The notes: generated by a model from the sequence alone, not told the origin. A stretch of 64,000 bases of DNA from CATOSP01 sp965204715 (GCA_965204715.1 OZ242009.1:1612001-1676000); one strand, 5' to 3'; shown: positions 8,279 through 16,933, numbered from the stretch's first letter. Numbers and translations are program-made.

Positions 8279-9054
8279 CCTCCTCTGAGCTTTGCGCATC
8301 GCTCGCCGGTACGCTGCCTCCTCTGTTCGTATGCTCGCCAGCCCCGCATGAGGGAGTGCGGGTACGTACGCCGTTGCTGTACCCGGACGGCGGAGTGGTG
8401 GATGTGTTCGTTCTTCAGCGCGGCAATGGTTACACTATCACAGACTATGGCGACGCGCTGGGCTGGCTTGGGATGCAGTCAATAAGCCTGCGCCTTTCAC
8501 CAAAGCAGCAATTTCTTGCCCAAGATATGTGCCAAACCCTCGGGATCCAGTTGTTCAATGGCCAGTTGGTGCTTCGGTCAGTAACAAACGACGTGCTGGG
8601 GGAATCAGTGCTTCGCGTTGCCCAGGCAGCCGTGCGGGTCTCTGACTTGTGGTTCACGCTACGAAGCCAATCATTCCAGAATACAGCAGACGAAGTGGAC
8701 GAATGGCTACGCGAGAAACAAATCCCCTTTGAGCGCCAAGTAAGGAAGCAAGGACGGTCGATGCAAAACTGGACAGTTGATTTTGAGACACAAACAGAAA
8801 ACCGGACATCGTTGGTCTTTCTCCTGAGCACCGGGTCCCGCGGCACCGTCCGAAGGCTGGCTGAACATGTTCTGGCCGGATGTGTCGACCTGAACCACCT
8901 CAAGGACAACCAGTCCAGCCTGGTTTTCGTGTCTCTGTTCGATGATACAGAAGACGTCTGGCGTCCAGAGGACTTCAGTTTGGTAGACGGGCATTCCGAA
9001 ATTGCCCGGTGGTCTAACCCTGATGAGTTTGAGAGCCTTTTGAGGGCTTCATAA
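8275..9054 (+). CDS. DUF1828-domain protein
   Basis: A 259-residue protein whose first about 110 residues match DUF1828: VRVRTPLLYPDGGVVDVFV, GYTITDYGDALGWLG. The C-terminal half (about 115-259) is a second domain with RTSLVFLLSTG and SSLVFVSLFDD, resembling the DUF1829-type partner domain. The family is known mainly from prophage and accessory regions and has no established function. Its start overlaps the stop of the preceding frameshifted gene, so the two form one unit. A mobile two-gene defence or toxin-antitoxin-like role is possible but not shown by any catalytic motif I can see. Confidence 0.7.
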   Translation: MTSSELCASLAGTLPPLFVCSPAPHEGVRVRTPLLYPDGGVVDVFVLQRGNGYTITDYGDALGWLGMQSISLRLSPKQQFLAQDMCQTLGIQLFNGQLVLRSVTNDVLGESVLRVAQAAVRVSDLWFTLRSQSFQNTADEVDEWLREKQIPFERQVRKQGRSMQNWTVDFETQTENRTSLVFLLSTGSRGTVRRLAEHVLAGCVDLNHLKDNQSSLVFVSLFDDTEDVWRPEDFSLVDGHSEIARWSNPDEFESLLRAS

Positions 9055-9168
9055 CCCACTGTATCGAGAACTACTGGCATACGGGTCAGGCCCCACCACT
9101 TCCAACCCTTGACGCCCGCGCAAATTAGCTTCAAGCTGTAGACATAATGCCAAATCTGGAGGTGTCTC

Positions 9169-9924
9169 GTGTATACCACTGATCAGTACGAAGGAATGCT
9201 GGCCGAGACCATCACCGTTCAGGGGCACAACGGCGACGTTGTCAACGCCTACCTGGCCAAACCCCTGGGCGCGGGGCCCTTTCCCGGCATGGTGCTCATC
9301 CACCACGCCCCCGGCTGGGACGAGTTCTACCGGGAGACCGCTCGCCGGTTTGCCCACCACGGCTACATAACCATCTCCCCCAACCTCTACCAGCGCAACG
9401 GCCACGGCGACCCGGTGGAGATCGCCGGCAAGGTCCGCGAGTCGGGCGGCATCTCAGACGACCAGGCCCTGGGGGACGTGGAAGCCTCTATGCAGTACCT
9501 GCGCTCGCTGCCCAACCTCAACGGCAAGGTCGGCGTGTTCGGGACCTGCTCCGGCGGACGCCTGACCTTCCTCACCGCTTGCCGCGTCAAGGGCTTTGAC
9601 GCCGCCATCGACTGCTGGGGCGGTCGCGTAGTTGCCTCGGGTGACGAGCTTACTCCCAACCAGCCCGTCGCACCCATTGACTACACCGCCGACCTGACCT
9701 GCCCGCTGCTGGGGCTATTCGGCAATGAGGATGCCAGCCCGACCGCGGAACAGGTCAACCAGCACGAGGAGGAGTTAAAACGCCACGGCAAGAACTACGA
9801 GTTCCACCGCTACGACGGCGCAGGCCACGGGTTCTTCTATTACGACCGGGCCATGTACCGGCAGGAGCAGGCCGTTGACGGCTGGAACAAGGTCTACGAC
9901 TTCCTGGAAAGGACCTTGTCCTAG
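9169..9924 (+). CDS. Dienelactone hydrolase family protein
   Basis: A 251-residue alpha/beta hydrolase of the dienelactone hydrolase type. The nucleophile elbow is GTCSGG (Cys at about residue 126), with the acid in GNEDASP (about 187) and the His in GAGHGFFYY (about 224). The enzyme hydrolyses cyclic or strained esters in aromatic or related catabolism; the exact substrate is unknown. GTG at 9169 is the start, with GGAGGTG 5 bases upstream. The gene stands alone between the DUF1828 unit and a convergent lipoprotein gene. Confidence 0.85.
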   Translation: MYTTDQYEGMLAETITVQGHNGDVVNAYLAKPLGAGPFPGMVLIHHAPGWDEFYRETARRFAHHGYITISPNLYQRNGHGDPVEIAGKVRESGGISDDQALGDVEASMQYLRSLPNLNGKVGVFGTCSGGRLTFLTACRVKGFDAAIDCWGGRVVASGDELTPNQPVAPIDYTADLTCPLLGLFGNEDASPTAEQVNQHEEELKRHGKNYEFHRYDGAGHGFFYYDRAMYRQEQAVDGWNKVYDFLERTLS

Positions 9925-9975
9925 CAACGGGTTGCGCCGGAACCAGCACGGCGTCACGACATTGACCGGAACACA

Positions 9976-10002
9976 GAAGCTCCCGGACCGTCCGGGGGCT
10001 TC
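9976..10002. terminator. Hairpin between convergent genes
   Basis: Arms GAAGCTCCCGGAC and GTCCGGGGGCTTC can pair along nearly their whole length. It lies between the dienelactone hydrolase (+) and the lipoprotein gene (-). There is no T-run on either side, so termination efficiency is uncertain. Confidence 0.5.
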
Positions 10003-10042
10003 GCCCTGTCTCAGGTAGGCCGTGAGGGAAGGGGTGTCGCGT

Positions 10043-10582
10043 CTAAGGCTGTGTGCAGGTGTCCAGCGGCACTTCCTCCTTGACCACCCGGTGCGTCTCG
10101 CCTAGCTGCCGGGCCGAGACGATCAGGGTCAGGTCGTCCGAGCCAACATCATACTTGTCGGTGAAGATGGTTTTGCTGCCGGTCTCGCCGATGTTAACAG
10201 TCAGTTCGGAACCGGTGCCGCCGGGACGGTACATGGTTCCCGTGCTGTTCATGACCCGGAAGGTCGTCCAGGCCTGCTTCTTGGAATTGTTCACTACGGA
10301 GAAGGTCAGGTTCAGCCCCACGGGGCCTCCCGCCTCGGCAGGCTCCCAGGTGCAACTGTCGATAACAGCAGACACCACTTCCCCGGCCTTGGCCTTCTCC
10401 AGCACCTGTCCCACCCCGCCGGTCTCGGACCGCGCCTCGGGGCTGCCCCCGGATGTGGCTTCGGCAGCCGGGGCCTGGGTCGCTTCTGCCGCCGGCTCGG
10501 CCGCAGGCGCAGTCCCGCCACAGGCTGCTGCCAGCAGGACGACCAGAATCCAGACCACACTGAAAGCGGTTGCGGCCTTCAT
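10043..10582 (-). CDS. Predicted lipoprotein
   Basis: A 179-residue secreted lipoprotein. The start is placed at 10582 because the hydrophobic signal (MKAATAFSVVWILVVLLAAAC) begins there and GGGAGGTG precedes it; the longer frame to 10702 adds only non-signal sequence. Cys about residue 21 is the predicted lipidation site, followed by a low-complexity linker rich in Ala, Pro and Glu. The rest (about 75-179) looks like a beta-rich DUF4352-like domain (LNLTFSVVNNSKKQAW, ELTVNIGETGSKTIF), though this is only a resemblance. It is likely exposed on the outer face of the cytoplasmic membrane. Function unknown. Confidence 0.65.
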   Translation of the reverse strand: MKAATAFSVVWILVVLLAAACGGTAPAAEPAAEATQAPAAEATSGGSPEARSETGGVGQVLEKAKAGEVVSAVIDSCTWEPAEAGGPVGLNLTFSVVNNSKKQAWTTFRVMNSTGTMYRPGGTGSELTVNIGETGSKTIFTDKYDVGSDDLTLIVSARQLGETHRVVKEEVPLDTCTQP

Positions 10583-10673
10583 TCTTTCACCTCCCGGTAA
10601 TTGCGGCACGCATATCGTCGCATGTTTTGGAGGATGCAACGCCTTGAGGTCAATCGACACCGCCGTTTGCAGT

Positions 10674-10702
10674 ATTCTATTGACCTCACACACTGGTGAC
10701 AA
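10674..10702 (-). promoter_or_regulatory. Sigma70-type promoter for the lipoprotein gene
   Basis: On the minus strand TTGTCA (10702-10697) is followed after 17 bases by TAGAAT (10679-10674). Transcription would begin near 10667, leaving an 85-base leader before the ATG at 10582. Its position supports the shorter start. Confidence 0.55.
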
Positions 10703-10753
10703 GGGTGTGTAGAATTACTGACAATGCACATTCTGACGACGGGAGGACCATCC

Positions 10754-11788
10754 ATGCTCGCCCGTAAAGGCATAATCCAGACCGTCCTGGGGAACGGTGA
10801 AGAAGGCTGGTACGGGGATGACGGCCCCGCCCTGGATGCCGCCTGCCAGCTGCCCTACGCCTGCGAGTTTGACTCCCAGGGCAACATGATCGTCGCCATG
10901 GGACGCCAGCACCGGATTCGCCGGATGGATGCCCGGACCGGCATCATCACCCTGGCGGCCGGCACCGGCGAAGGGGGCTACTCCGGGGATGGCGGCCCCG
11001 CCCTGGACGCCGAAATCAACCAACCCTATGGTCTCGCCGTTGACGTGAACGGCGACATCTACATCGCCCAGCGCTTTGACCCGGCGGTCAGGAAGATAGA
11101 CGGTCGCACCGGCATAATTTCCACCGTCGCCGGCACCGGGGAGTTCGGCTACAGCGGAGACGGCGGACCCGGTAACCAGGCAATGCTCCGGGAACCCAAC
11201 GACCTGTATCTCGACGGCCGGGGCGGGCTGCTCATTGCCGACATCCAGGACCAACGCATCCGCCGGGTTGACTTGGCAACCGGGATAATCACCACCTTCG
11301 CCGGGACGGGTGAGAAGTCCCGCGCCGGGGACGGCGGCCCGGCAACCGAAGCCAGCCTCATGGGTCCAAGGGCTGTCTGCATGGACCGCATGGGGAACGT
11401 ATATGTCGCCGAAAGGGAGGGAAACGGGGTCCGCAGGATTTCTGCCGACGGAATCCTGAGTACCGTAGCCGGAGCCGATTCCGTCCGTGGCTACATGGGC
11501 GACGGCGGTCCTGCCCTGGCCGCGGCGTGGGGCGCGCCCAAGGCCATCCGGTGCGACCTCGACAACAATGTGATTGTCGTTGACACCGAAAATTACGCAG
11601 TCCGGCGAATTGACCCCCGCACCGGCATCGTGACCACCATCGCCGGAGGACGGGAGGGCGGCGGCGGCGACGGCGGCCCGGCCGTTGACGCCGGGTTGTC
11701 CCGCGCTCATGGGTGCGGCATCAATGCTGATGGCAACCTGTTCATCGCCGACACACACAACCACCGGGTCCGCGTCGTCGGGATTTAG
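10754..11788 (+). CDS. NHL-repeat beta-propeller protein
   Basis: A 344-residue protein made almost entirely of NHL-type repeats of about 56 residues. Each unit carries GDGGPA, a DxxGN/IA strand pair, an IRR/VRR-x-D-x-x-TGII turn and TxAGTGE; six units are visible, enough for a propeller. The start is placed at ATG 10754 (MLARKGIIQ) because GGGAGG lies 8 bases upstream; the ATG at 10724 lacks a ribosome binding site. No signal peptide is seen, so it is probably cytoplasmic. NHL propellers bind proteins or ligands, and a catalytic role cannot be inferred. Confidence 0.8.
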   Translation: MLARKGIIQTVLGNGEEGWYGDDGPALDAACQLPYACEFDSQGNMIVAMGRQHRIRRMDARTGIITLAAGTGEGGYSGDGGPALDAEINQPYGLAVDVNGDIYIAQRFDPAVRKIDGRTGIISTVAGTGEFGYSGDGGPGNQAMLREPNDLYLDGRGGLLIADIQDQRIRRVDLATGIITTFAGTGEKSRAGDGGPATEASLMGPRAVCMDRMGNVYVAEREGNGVRRISADGILSTVAGADSVRGYMGDGGPALAAAWGAPKAIRCDLDNNVIVVDTENYAVRRIDPRTGIVTTIAGGREGGGGDGGPAVDAGLSRAHGCGINADGNLFIADTHNHRVRVVGI

Positions 11789-12021
11789 ACGCGATTCCCT
11801 TGTGACACCTGCCCCTTCCTGGGCGAGCGAGCCTGCCCCGACTCGCCGAAAACTGGGAATCCGCCGGCCATCGTCAGATGGCTACACTACCCAAGCTTGC
11901 CCCCGTGAAAGCGGGAACGGAACGCTGCCTTAAGTAGCGTCCCTGGAAGGAATGGGCCACCCTGTAGTATCCTGACCACAGTCTCAAAGGGCATCAAATC
12001 AGAACGTAGGGAGGCAAGCTC

Positions 12022-13383
12022 ATGGGCGCTACCGAGAAGATCGCAAGCTGGATAGTCAACACCGACTACGAGGATATCCCACCCGACGCCATCCGCGTGG
12101 CCAACGAGTCATGCTTCGACCTGCTGGGCGTCATCCTCGCCGGGTCCACCGAGCCGGTTGCCGACATCATCCAGCAGTACGTAGCGGACCAGGGAGGCGT
12201 GGACGAGGCCACTGTGCTGGCGTCCGGCCAGCGCAGCACCTCGTCCCAGGCGGCCCTTGCCAACGGCACCATGGGCCACGCCCTGGACTACGACGACTTC
12301 GGCGGCTTCGGCCATCCCACCGTGGCCATTTTCCCTGCCCTCATGGCCTTGGGCGAGAAGACCGGCGCAACGGGCCGGGACCTGCTGGAGGCTTACGTCG
12401 TCGGCTGCGAGGTCGGCCTGGCGTTGCAGCACTACACCAAGTACAACCAGATGGAAAAGGGCTTCCACGCTACCGCGGTCATAGGACACATCGCCTGCAC
12501 CGCCGCCTGCGCCAAGCTGCTCGGCTTGGACGAGCGCCAGACCACGATGGCCCTTGGCATGGCCGGGTCAATGGCCGGCGGTTTGATCCACAACTTCGGC
12601 ACCATGACCAAACCCCTCCACGCCGGGCTGGTCTGCCGCGACGGCATCACCGCCGCCCAGCTGGCCCAGCGAGGCCTGACTTCGGGCGAGAACATCATTG
12701 AGCATCCCCTGGGGTTTGCCCGCACCGTCCTTGGCCCCGGCATCTACGACCTGGAAGACATGAGCGACAACCTGGGCAAGCCCTTCCGCGTCCAGGACGC
12801 CCTGATGATCAAGAAGTACCCCTGCTGCGGCGGCAACCACTCCATGCTCGACAGCCTCTTCAGCCTCATGCGCGAGCACGACTTCACCTACGATGACGTG
12901 GTCAGCGCCGAGGTCGCCCAGCCCTACCTGTCCATCGTGATGATGTACGGCGAACCGGACACGGGTCTTCAGGGCAAGTTCAGCTCCCAGTACGCCGTGG
13001 CCGCGGCCCTGGTGGATGGCGACATGGGCATCGACACCTATACCGACGAAAAGGTCCAGGAGCCGGTCATCAAGGAAGCCATGCAGAAGGTCAACCAGCG
13101 GGTGGTCGCCAAGGCCGAGGAGCTGTCGGTGGACTTCGACCAGGGCATCCCGGTCAAGATCACTCTCAAGGACGGCCGGGTCCTGGAACACTCCACAACC
13201 CGCCAGAACATCCTGGGCAGCCAGCACAACCCCTGGGGCTTCGACAACATCAAGGCCAAGTTCGAGGTCAACGCCGCCCTGGCCCTGGGCCGGGAGCGCA
13301 TTGCCGAGACGGTAGACACCTGGTCCGACATAACCCAGGTACAGGACATCTCCGAGGCCATCCAGCGAACCCTGGTGTCGTAG
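12022..13383 (+). CDS. MmgE/PrpD family protein
   Basis: A 453-residue member of the MmgE/PrpD (2-methylcitrate dehydratase-like) family. Recognisable segments are CFDLLGVILAGS (about 33-44), NGTMGHALDYDDFG (about 86-100), GFHATAVIGHIACTAA (about 151-166) and KKYPCCGGNHSMLD (about 264-277). Characterised relatives dehydrate 2-methylcitrate or, in the MmgE/Irg1 branch, decarboxylate cis-aconitate; paralogues in environmental bacteria mostly have unknown substrates. GGGAGG precedes the ATG by 8 bases. No prpB or prpC is nearby, so a methylcitrate-cycle role is not supported by context. Confidence 0.88.
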   Translation: MGATEKIASWIVNTDYEDIPPDAIRVANESCFDLLGVILAGSTEPVADIIQQYVADQGGVDEATVLASGQRSTSSQAALANGTMGHALDYDDFGGFGHPTVAIFPALMALGEKTGATGRDLLEAYVVGCEVGLALQHYTKYNQMEKGFHATAVIGHIACTAACAKLLGLDERQTTMALGMAGSMAGGLIHNFGTMTKPLHAGLVCRDGITAAQLAQRGLTSGENIIEHPLGFARTVLGPGIYDLEDMSDNLGKPFRVQDALMIKKYPCCGGNHSMLDSLFSLMREHDFTYDDVVSAEVAQPYLSIVMMYGEPDTGLQGKFSSQYAVAAALVDGDMGIDTYTDEKVQEPVIKEAMQKVNQRVVAKAEELSVDFDQGIPVKITLKDGRVLEHSTTRQNILGSQHNPWGFDNIKAKFEVNAALALGRERIAETVDTWSDITQVQDISEAIQRTLVS

Positions 13384-13420
13384 CGGAATTCAGTCAGCGC
13401 CATCTGGCCCACAGCAAAAG

Positions 13421-13458
13421 CAACCGCTCCGCCGAGAGGAAACCCGGCAGAGCGGTTG
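13421..13458. terminator. Bidirectional hairpin between convergent genes
   Basis: Arms CAACCGCTCCGCCG (13421-13434) and CGGCAGAGCGGTTG (13445-13458) pair with one mismatch around a 10-base loop. It separates the MmgE/PrpD gene (+) from tcmP (-). No strong T-run follows on either strand. Confidence 0.6.
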
Positions 13459-13463
13459 TTAGC

Positions 13464-14312
13464 TTACCAGCGTTGCAGAATATCGTTTGCAATTCGAACC
13501 GCAACAGGAGCTCCTACTGGATTGCCAGCACCGAAGAACAGATCGAACATCGGGGAGCCCTTGGAGTTGCGGAAGGTTCGTCTGGTCGGAGCAACACCAT
13601 GGAACACCAATTCCAGCCTCTGCCGGTATCGGTCTGCGATTTGCGCGCTACCCCGTGACCGCTCTTGACTGAGTGGGTCTCCGAAGAGGGAAGGTTGGAG
13701 CGAGTCATAGTAGAAAGTTCCCCAGTGATCCCGTGCCCCGAAAATCCTGTCCAGATGCTCCGCCCAGGCGTCTGAAGGTTGGCTTTCTGTCGGCATTAAG
13801 CGGGCTATCGCGCTCACAGGAAATAATATCCAGCAGTCAATCTTTTGAGTCCTTGCTATCGCTTCGACCGTAGCCCAAGAGACCGAAGTAGCGAACGGGT
13901 CAAGGAAGACCACGGCTCGGTCGAAATTCTCCATGCCCCTGCAGAATTGCGCCAGAACTTCATTAGCATCCCAGTTGCGAGTCTGAATATCACGGTCGGG
14001 ATGTTCCCGGCTCAATTGTTGTAGTGATTGGAATCGCCGAGAGTCTTTCTCAATGAACCAAAGCTGGTCGAAAGGCTTGTCATCAATACCTAGTGCAATC
14101 CTTGCAGACCCTTCGAGAAGAGTAGTGAAGTCTTCGTAATCTTCAGCATGATAGTCAGAGTTTGGCCTCCAGAAGCCCTCTCCAGCGAACGCATCCACAT
14201 ATATGAGCCTGAACGGTTGATCTTTTAGTGCAGTCGTGTACGCATCGAGGTAACGCCGGAGTATCTCCAGCTTTTGGCGGGTCCAATCACCTCCGAATGA
14301 TGTATTGACCAT
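13464..14312 (-). CDS. tcmP: Three-Cys-motif partner protein TcmP
   Basis: A 282-residue protein matching the TcmP family. Visible motifs are GGDWTRQKLEILRRYLDAYT at the N-terminus, YVDAFAGEGFW (about 38-48), a Rossmann-like FIEKD (about 86-90), and FDRAVVFLDPFATSV (about 129-143), the last resembling a methyltransferase acidic loop. The biochemical role of TcmP is not established. It starts 6 bases after the stop of the three-Cys (DUF5131) gene at 14319-15071, so the two form an operon; this pairing is known for the family. GC content is lower than in the metabolic neighbours, consistent with acquisition. Confidence 0.8.
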   Translation of the reverse strand: MVNTSFGGDWTRQKLEILRRYLDAYTTALKDQPFRLIYVDAFAGEGFWRPNSDYHAEDYEDFTTLLEGSARIALGIDDKPFDQLWFIEKDSRRFQSLQQLSREHPDRDIQTRNWDANEVLAQFCRGMENFDRAVVFLDPFATSVSWATVEAIARTQKIDCWILFPVSAIARLMPTESQPSDAWAEHLDRIFGARDHWGTFYYDSLQPSLFGDPLSQERSRGSAQIADRYRQRLELVFHGVAPTRRTFRNSKGSPMFDLFFGAGNPVGAPVAVRIANDILQRW

Positions 14313-14318
14313 CTCACA

Positions 14319-15071
14319 TTACCGGCTGTCTGGCATCTCACGCCATTGACGCCCGTCCAGGATTGCCGCATCGCCGCCGCGTTTGTTGCGTACCCCGCCA
14401 AGCTGCTTGAGAAAGAAAGCGACACCAGCATTGCAGGCCTGATCCCGTAGCTCTCGTACCCAGTCGAGGTCCATTGGTCTGGCTCCGGGTCCACTCTCTC
14501 CACCCACGATTACCTACTGCAACACGCCCCGTTCCAGCCACGGGGTAAGATCTACTCGTTCCAGTAGGGGTTCGGCAGACACGAATCGAATAGGTGCTTG
14601 TATCCGTTCCAAGACCGTAAGCCTGGGCGCATACTTGGCGTTCTCTACAGAGGTGCCCATCCAGACTTTTGGTGGCCATCCGTCGGTGAATCCGTCGCCA
14701 TATCGATCCCACCAGGCGACAGCCCGCCCGGGCCGCTTGGTAAGAATCTGGAATATATGGCCGCGTTCCGACGACGCTTCCTGCATCACGTCGAAGACAT
14801 CAGTCACAAAGTCGAATGGCACTTTGGGATGAAAGAGGTCCGCCATGCTGTTGACGAACACTCGCCGTGGCTTCTTCCACGATAGTGGGATTTCCAACCG
14901 CTCCCGAAGCAGGCGGATAGTGTCTGGAGTTGCATCGTATCCAGGGACCCCCATTGCACTTAGCCGTGGGTACAGCGCATACATATAGCAATGGTCACAC
15001 CCAGGCGATACCCGAGTGCATCCGGTGACTGGATTCCAAGTCTCGTCAGTCCATTCGATGGTAGATGGCAT
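14319..15071 (-). pseudogene. DUF5131 (Gp37/Gp68-like, three-Cys motif) gene with internal amber stop
   Basis: The first 185 codons encode a DUF5131 protein: MPSTIEWTDETWNPVTGCTR, then the three-Cys motif C-x6-C-x2-C (residues about 17, 24, 27), HIFQILTKRPGR and WMGTSVEN. A TAG at 14516-14514 interrupts it, and the frame continues directly as VIVGGESGPGARPMDL, FFLKQLGG and on to a TAA at 14319. The context LQ-stop-VIVGGESG fits a Trp codon (TGG to TAG). Without the stop the protein would be about 249 residues, normal for the family. Start ATG 15071 is chosen over GTG 15083 because MPSTIEW is the conserved N-terminus. The family resembles radical-SAM-like enzymes through its cysteines, but its activity is unproven. 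Confidence 0.8.
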
Positions 15072-15271
15072 AACGTAGCCCACTCCCGATTTGGGCTATT
15101 GAAGTGCCTTAGGCTAAAGGTTTGCGCAGATGCAGTCCACAGGCAAATGTCAGTGGCCAAGGATTTTCGCGTTTAGCCGAGAGTCTCATGGCCATCCATA
15201 ACCAGAAATTACAACGAGTCAGCCCTGTCAATCACCCTGTGGACCATCGAGGCTGCCTTCCAAACATGAGA

Positions 15272-15315
15272 CGGGGCTTCCATCAAACGGGGCTTCCTGA
15301 TTGATGGAAGCCCCG
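15272..15315. terminator. Long perfect hairpin in the gap between the three-Cys gene and MOSC
   Basis: Arms of 15 bases, CGGGGCTTCCATCAA (15272-15286) and TTGATGGAAGCCCCG (15301-15315), are perfectly complementary. The loop contains another CGGGGCTTCC, so the 3' arm could pair with either copy. It probably terminates the MOSC transcript (minus strand). The surrounding 330 bases (15072-15401) hold no gene that I can see. Confidence 0.55.
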
Positions 15316-15401
15316 GTACTGTCCTTATCAGCGCGGGAAACCATCCAACCTTCTAGGGCTGGATATAGTGCAGCATCAGGCTGGTTGGTTCCTGAATTGC
15401 A

Positions 15402-15827
15402 CTACGGCTCGATGCGGATGCTGTCCCCCACCTTGATTGCGCCGCCGTTGAGGACCACCGCCAGTTGGCCCCGGCGATGGTTCAGTTCCTCGCGCAGGCC
15501 CTGGCGGATGGCGTCCATCTTGCCGCACGGCTCGCACTCGCCCACCGCCTCCAGGGTTACGTCGCCGATGAAGAACACCTGGCCCGGTTGAACCTGGGAG
15601 AGGTCCAGTCCTGTGGTGGTGATGTTCTCCTTGATCTGGCCCGGGGCCAGCCCAAACCCGTCCAGGGTCTCCTTGTCCATCACCAGCACCTGCCGCATGT
15701 TGTTCTCATTGCAGCTGCGGTCCCCCTCCAGTCCCTTGCCGGAAAGGGCGTTTGCCTCCGATACCGGGTCCGAGGGCGTGCCCTTGACCCTAGCAATGTG
15801 CAGATTGACGATAGTCCCTGATTGCAT
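15402..15827 (-). CDS. MOSC-domain protein
   Basis: A 141-residue MOSC (molybdenum cofactor sulfurase C-terminal) protein. Family features: IVNLHIARVKGTP at the N-terminus, KGLEGDRSC (about 31-39), ITTTGLDLSQVQPGQVFFIG (about 69-88), and ECEPCGKMDAIRQGL (about 98-112) with the conserved Cys. Such proteins are linked to sulfur transfer to molybdenum enzymes or to detoxifying thiol chemistry. ATG at 15827 is preceded by GGGAGG, while the frame further upstream is not conserved. It is divergent from the enoyl-CoA hydratase gene. A xanthine dehydrogenase-type subunit in the same window could be a client, but this is speculation. Confidence 0.82.
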   Translation of the reverse strand: MQSGTIVNLHIARVKGTPSDPVSEANALSGKGLEGDRSCNENNMRQVLVMDKETLDGFGLAPGQIKENITTTGLDLSQVQPGQVFFIGDVTLEAVGECEPCGKMDAIRQGLREELNHRRGQLAVVLNGGAIKVGDSIRIEP

Positions 15828-15880
15828 GTCCGAATCCCTCCCGTCCTGTGCGCGTTCTTGCACCTGTGCCGTTCCGTTAC

Positions 15881-15909
15881 TTACCTTCCACTCGTAGTCC
15901 AGATATAAT
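15881..15909 (+). promoter_or_regulatory. Sigma70-type promoter for the enoyl-CoA hydratase gene
   Basis: TTACCT (15881-15886), a 17-base spacer and TATAAT (15904-15909), about 114 bases before the ATG at 16023. The -10 is perfect and the -35 is moderate. Confidence 0.55.
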
Positions 15910-16022
15910 GCTGCAATTATACATACCGGGCATAACTCCCAACAGCCCCAATCATCGGCTTGGCTCATAGCCGGGTGGAACGGGGTTCCGGGGTCTGTGA
16001 CGGGACACCTGCGAGGAGAGCG

Positions 16023-16874
16023 ATGGAGTACGAATTCATCAAGACCGAGACCCGCGACAACGTTCTTATTGTGACCATGCACGATCCCCCGACCCGGAAC
16101 GCGCTGGGAGCGGACATGTCCCGCGAGATGAATGACGCCCTGGACAAATTCGAGGCCGATCCGGACCAGCGGGTGCTGCTGCTGACCGGCACCGAGCCAT
16201 CCTTCTGCTCCGGGGCCAATGTCCGCGGTTTCAACCGTCGCATCGAGGAACGGGACCAGCAGGCCCAGGCGCAGGGAGAACCGGAGCCGCTTCCCTGGGG
16301 CAAGATGGAGACCCGTTTCGCAAAGCACCGGACGTCGGAGGAGGGGGTGGCGTTCCTGCCCCTCCGCCTTCACGAGTTGCAGAAGCCTTCAATCGCCGCC
16401 GTCAACGGCCACGCTTATGGCGTGGGCATGGGTGTTGCGCTCGCCTGCGACATTCGCATTGCCGCCGAAAAGGCCCGGTTCTCCGAGGCTTTTGTGCGCA
16501 TGGGCCTGATTCCCGGCGATGGCAGTTGCTGGCAGTTGCCCCGCCTCATCGGACTTAGCAACACCCTGATGCTCCAGTATACCGGGGACAGCGTTGACGG
16601 TACCGAAGCTTACCGGATGGGCCTGGTCAGCAAGGTGGTGCCCGATGACGACATTATGGAAGCCGGGCTGGAACTGGCCACGCGGCTGGCCCAAGGGCCG
16701 ACCCAGTCGCTGTCGCTCATCAAGTACCTGGTCCACAAGAGCCTGGAAGGCGGATTGAAGGAAAGCCTGGAGATAGCCCACGTCGCCCAGGAACAGGCAC
16801 GGAAGACCGAGGACCACCGGGAGGCGGTAACGGCGTTCCTCGAAAAGCGGAGGCCGGAGTTCAAAGGGCGGTAG
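16023..16874 (+). CDS. Enoyl-CoA hydratase/isomerase family protein
   Basis: A 283-residue crotonase-fold protein. The oxyanion-hole segments are SFCSGANVRGF (about 61-71) and AAVNGHAYGVGMGVALACDI (about 126-145). The catalytic-Glu region FSEAFVRMGLIPGDGSCWQL (about 154-173) contains conserved acidic and glycine residues. It acts on 2-enoyl-CoA or related thioesters in fatty-acid or branched-chain catabolism; the exact reaction is uncertain because crotonases vary. AGGAGA lies 4 bases before ATG 16023. A second paralogue is at 39548-40345. Confidence 0.86.
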   Translation: MEYEFIKTETRDNVLIVTMHDPPTRNALGADMSREMNDALDKFEADPDQRVLLLTGTEPSFCSGANVRGFNRRIEERDQQAQAQGEPEPLPWGKMETRFAKHRTSEEGVAFLPLRLHELQKPSIAAVNGHAYGVGMGVALACDIRIAAEKARFSEAFVRMGLIPGDGSCWQLPRLIGLSNTLMLQYTGDSVDGTEAYRMGLVSKVVPDDDIMEAGLELATRLAQGPTQSLSLIKYLVHKSLEGGLKESLEIAHVAQEQARKTEDHREAVTAFLEKRRPEFKGR

Positions 16875-16933
16875 GAAAGGTCCTTAAGTCCCCCTTGGAA
16901 ACCGTGCTATCCAGGAGCAGGGATGCCAAACTG

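Noticed and set aside
9061..9168. Promoter TTGACG upstream of the dienelactone hydrolase gene
   Set aside because: Spacing to any -10-like sequence (CATAAT) is 28 bases, too long.
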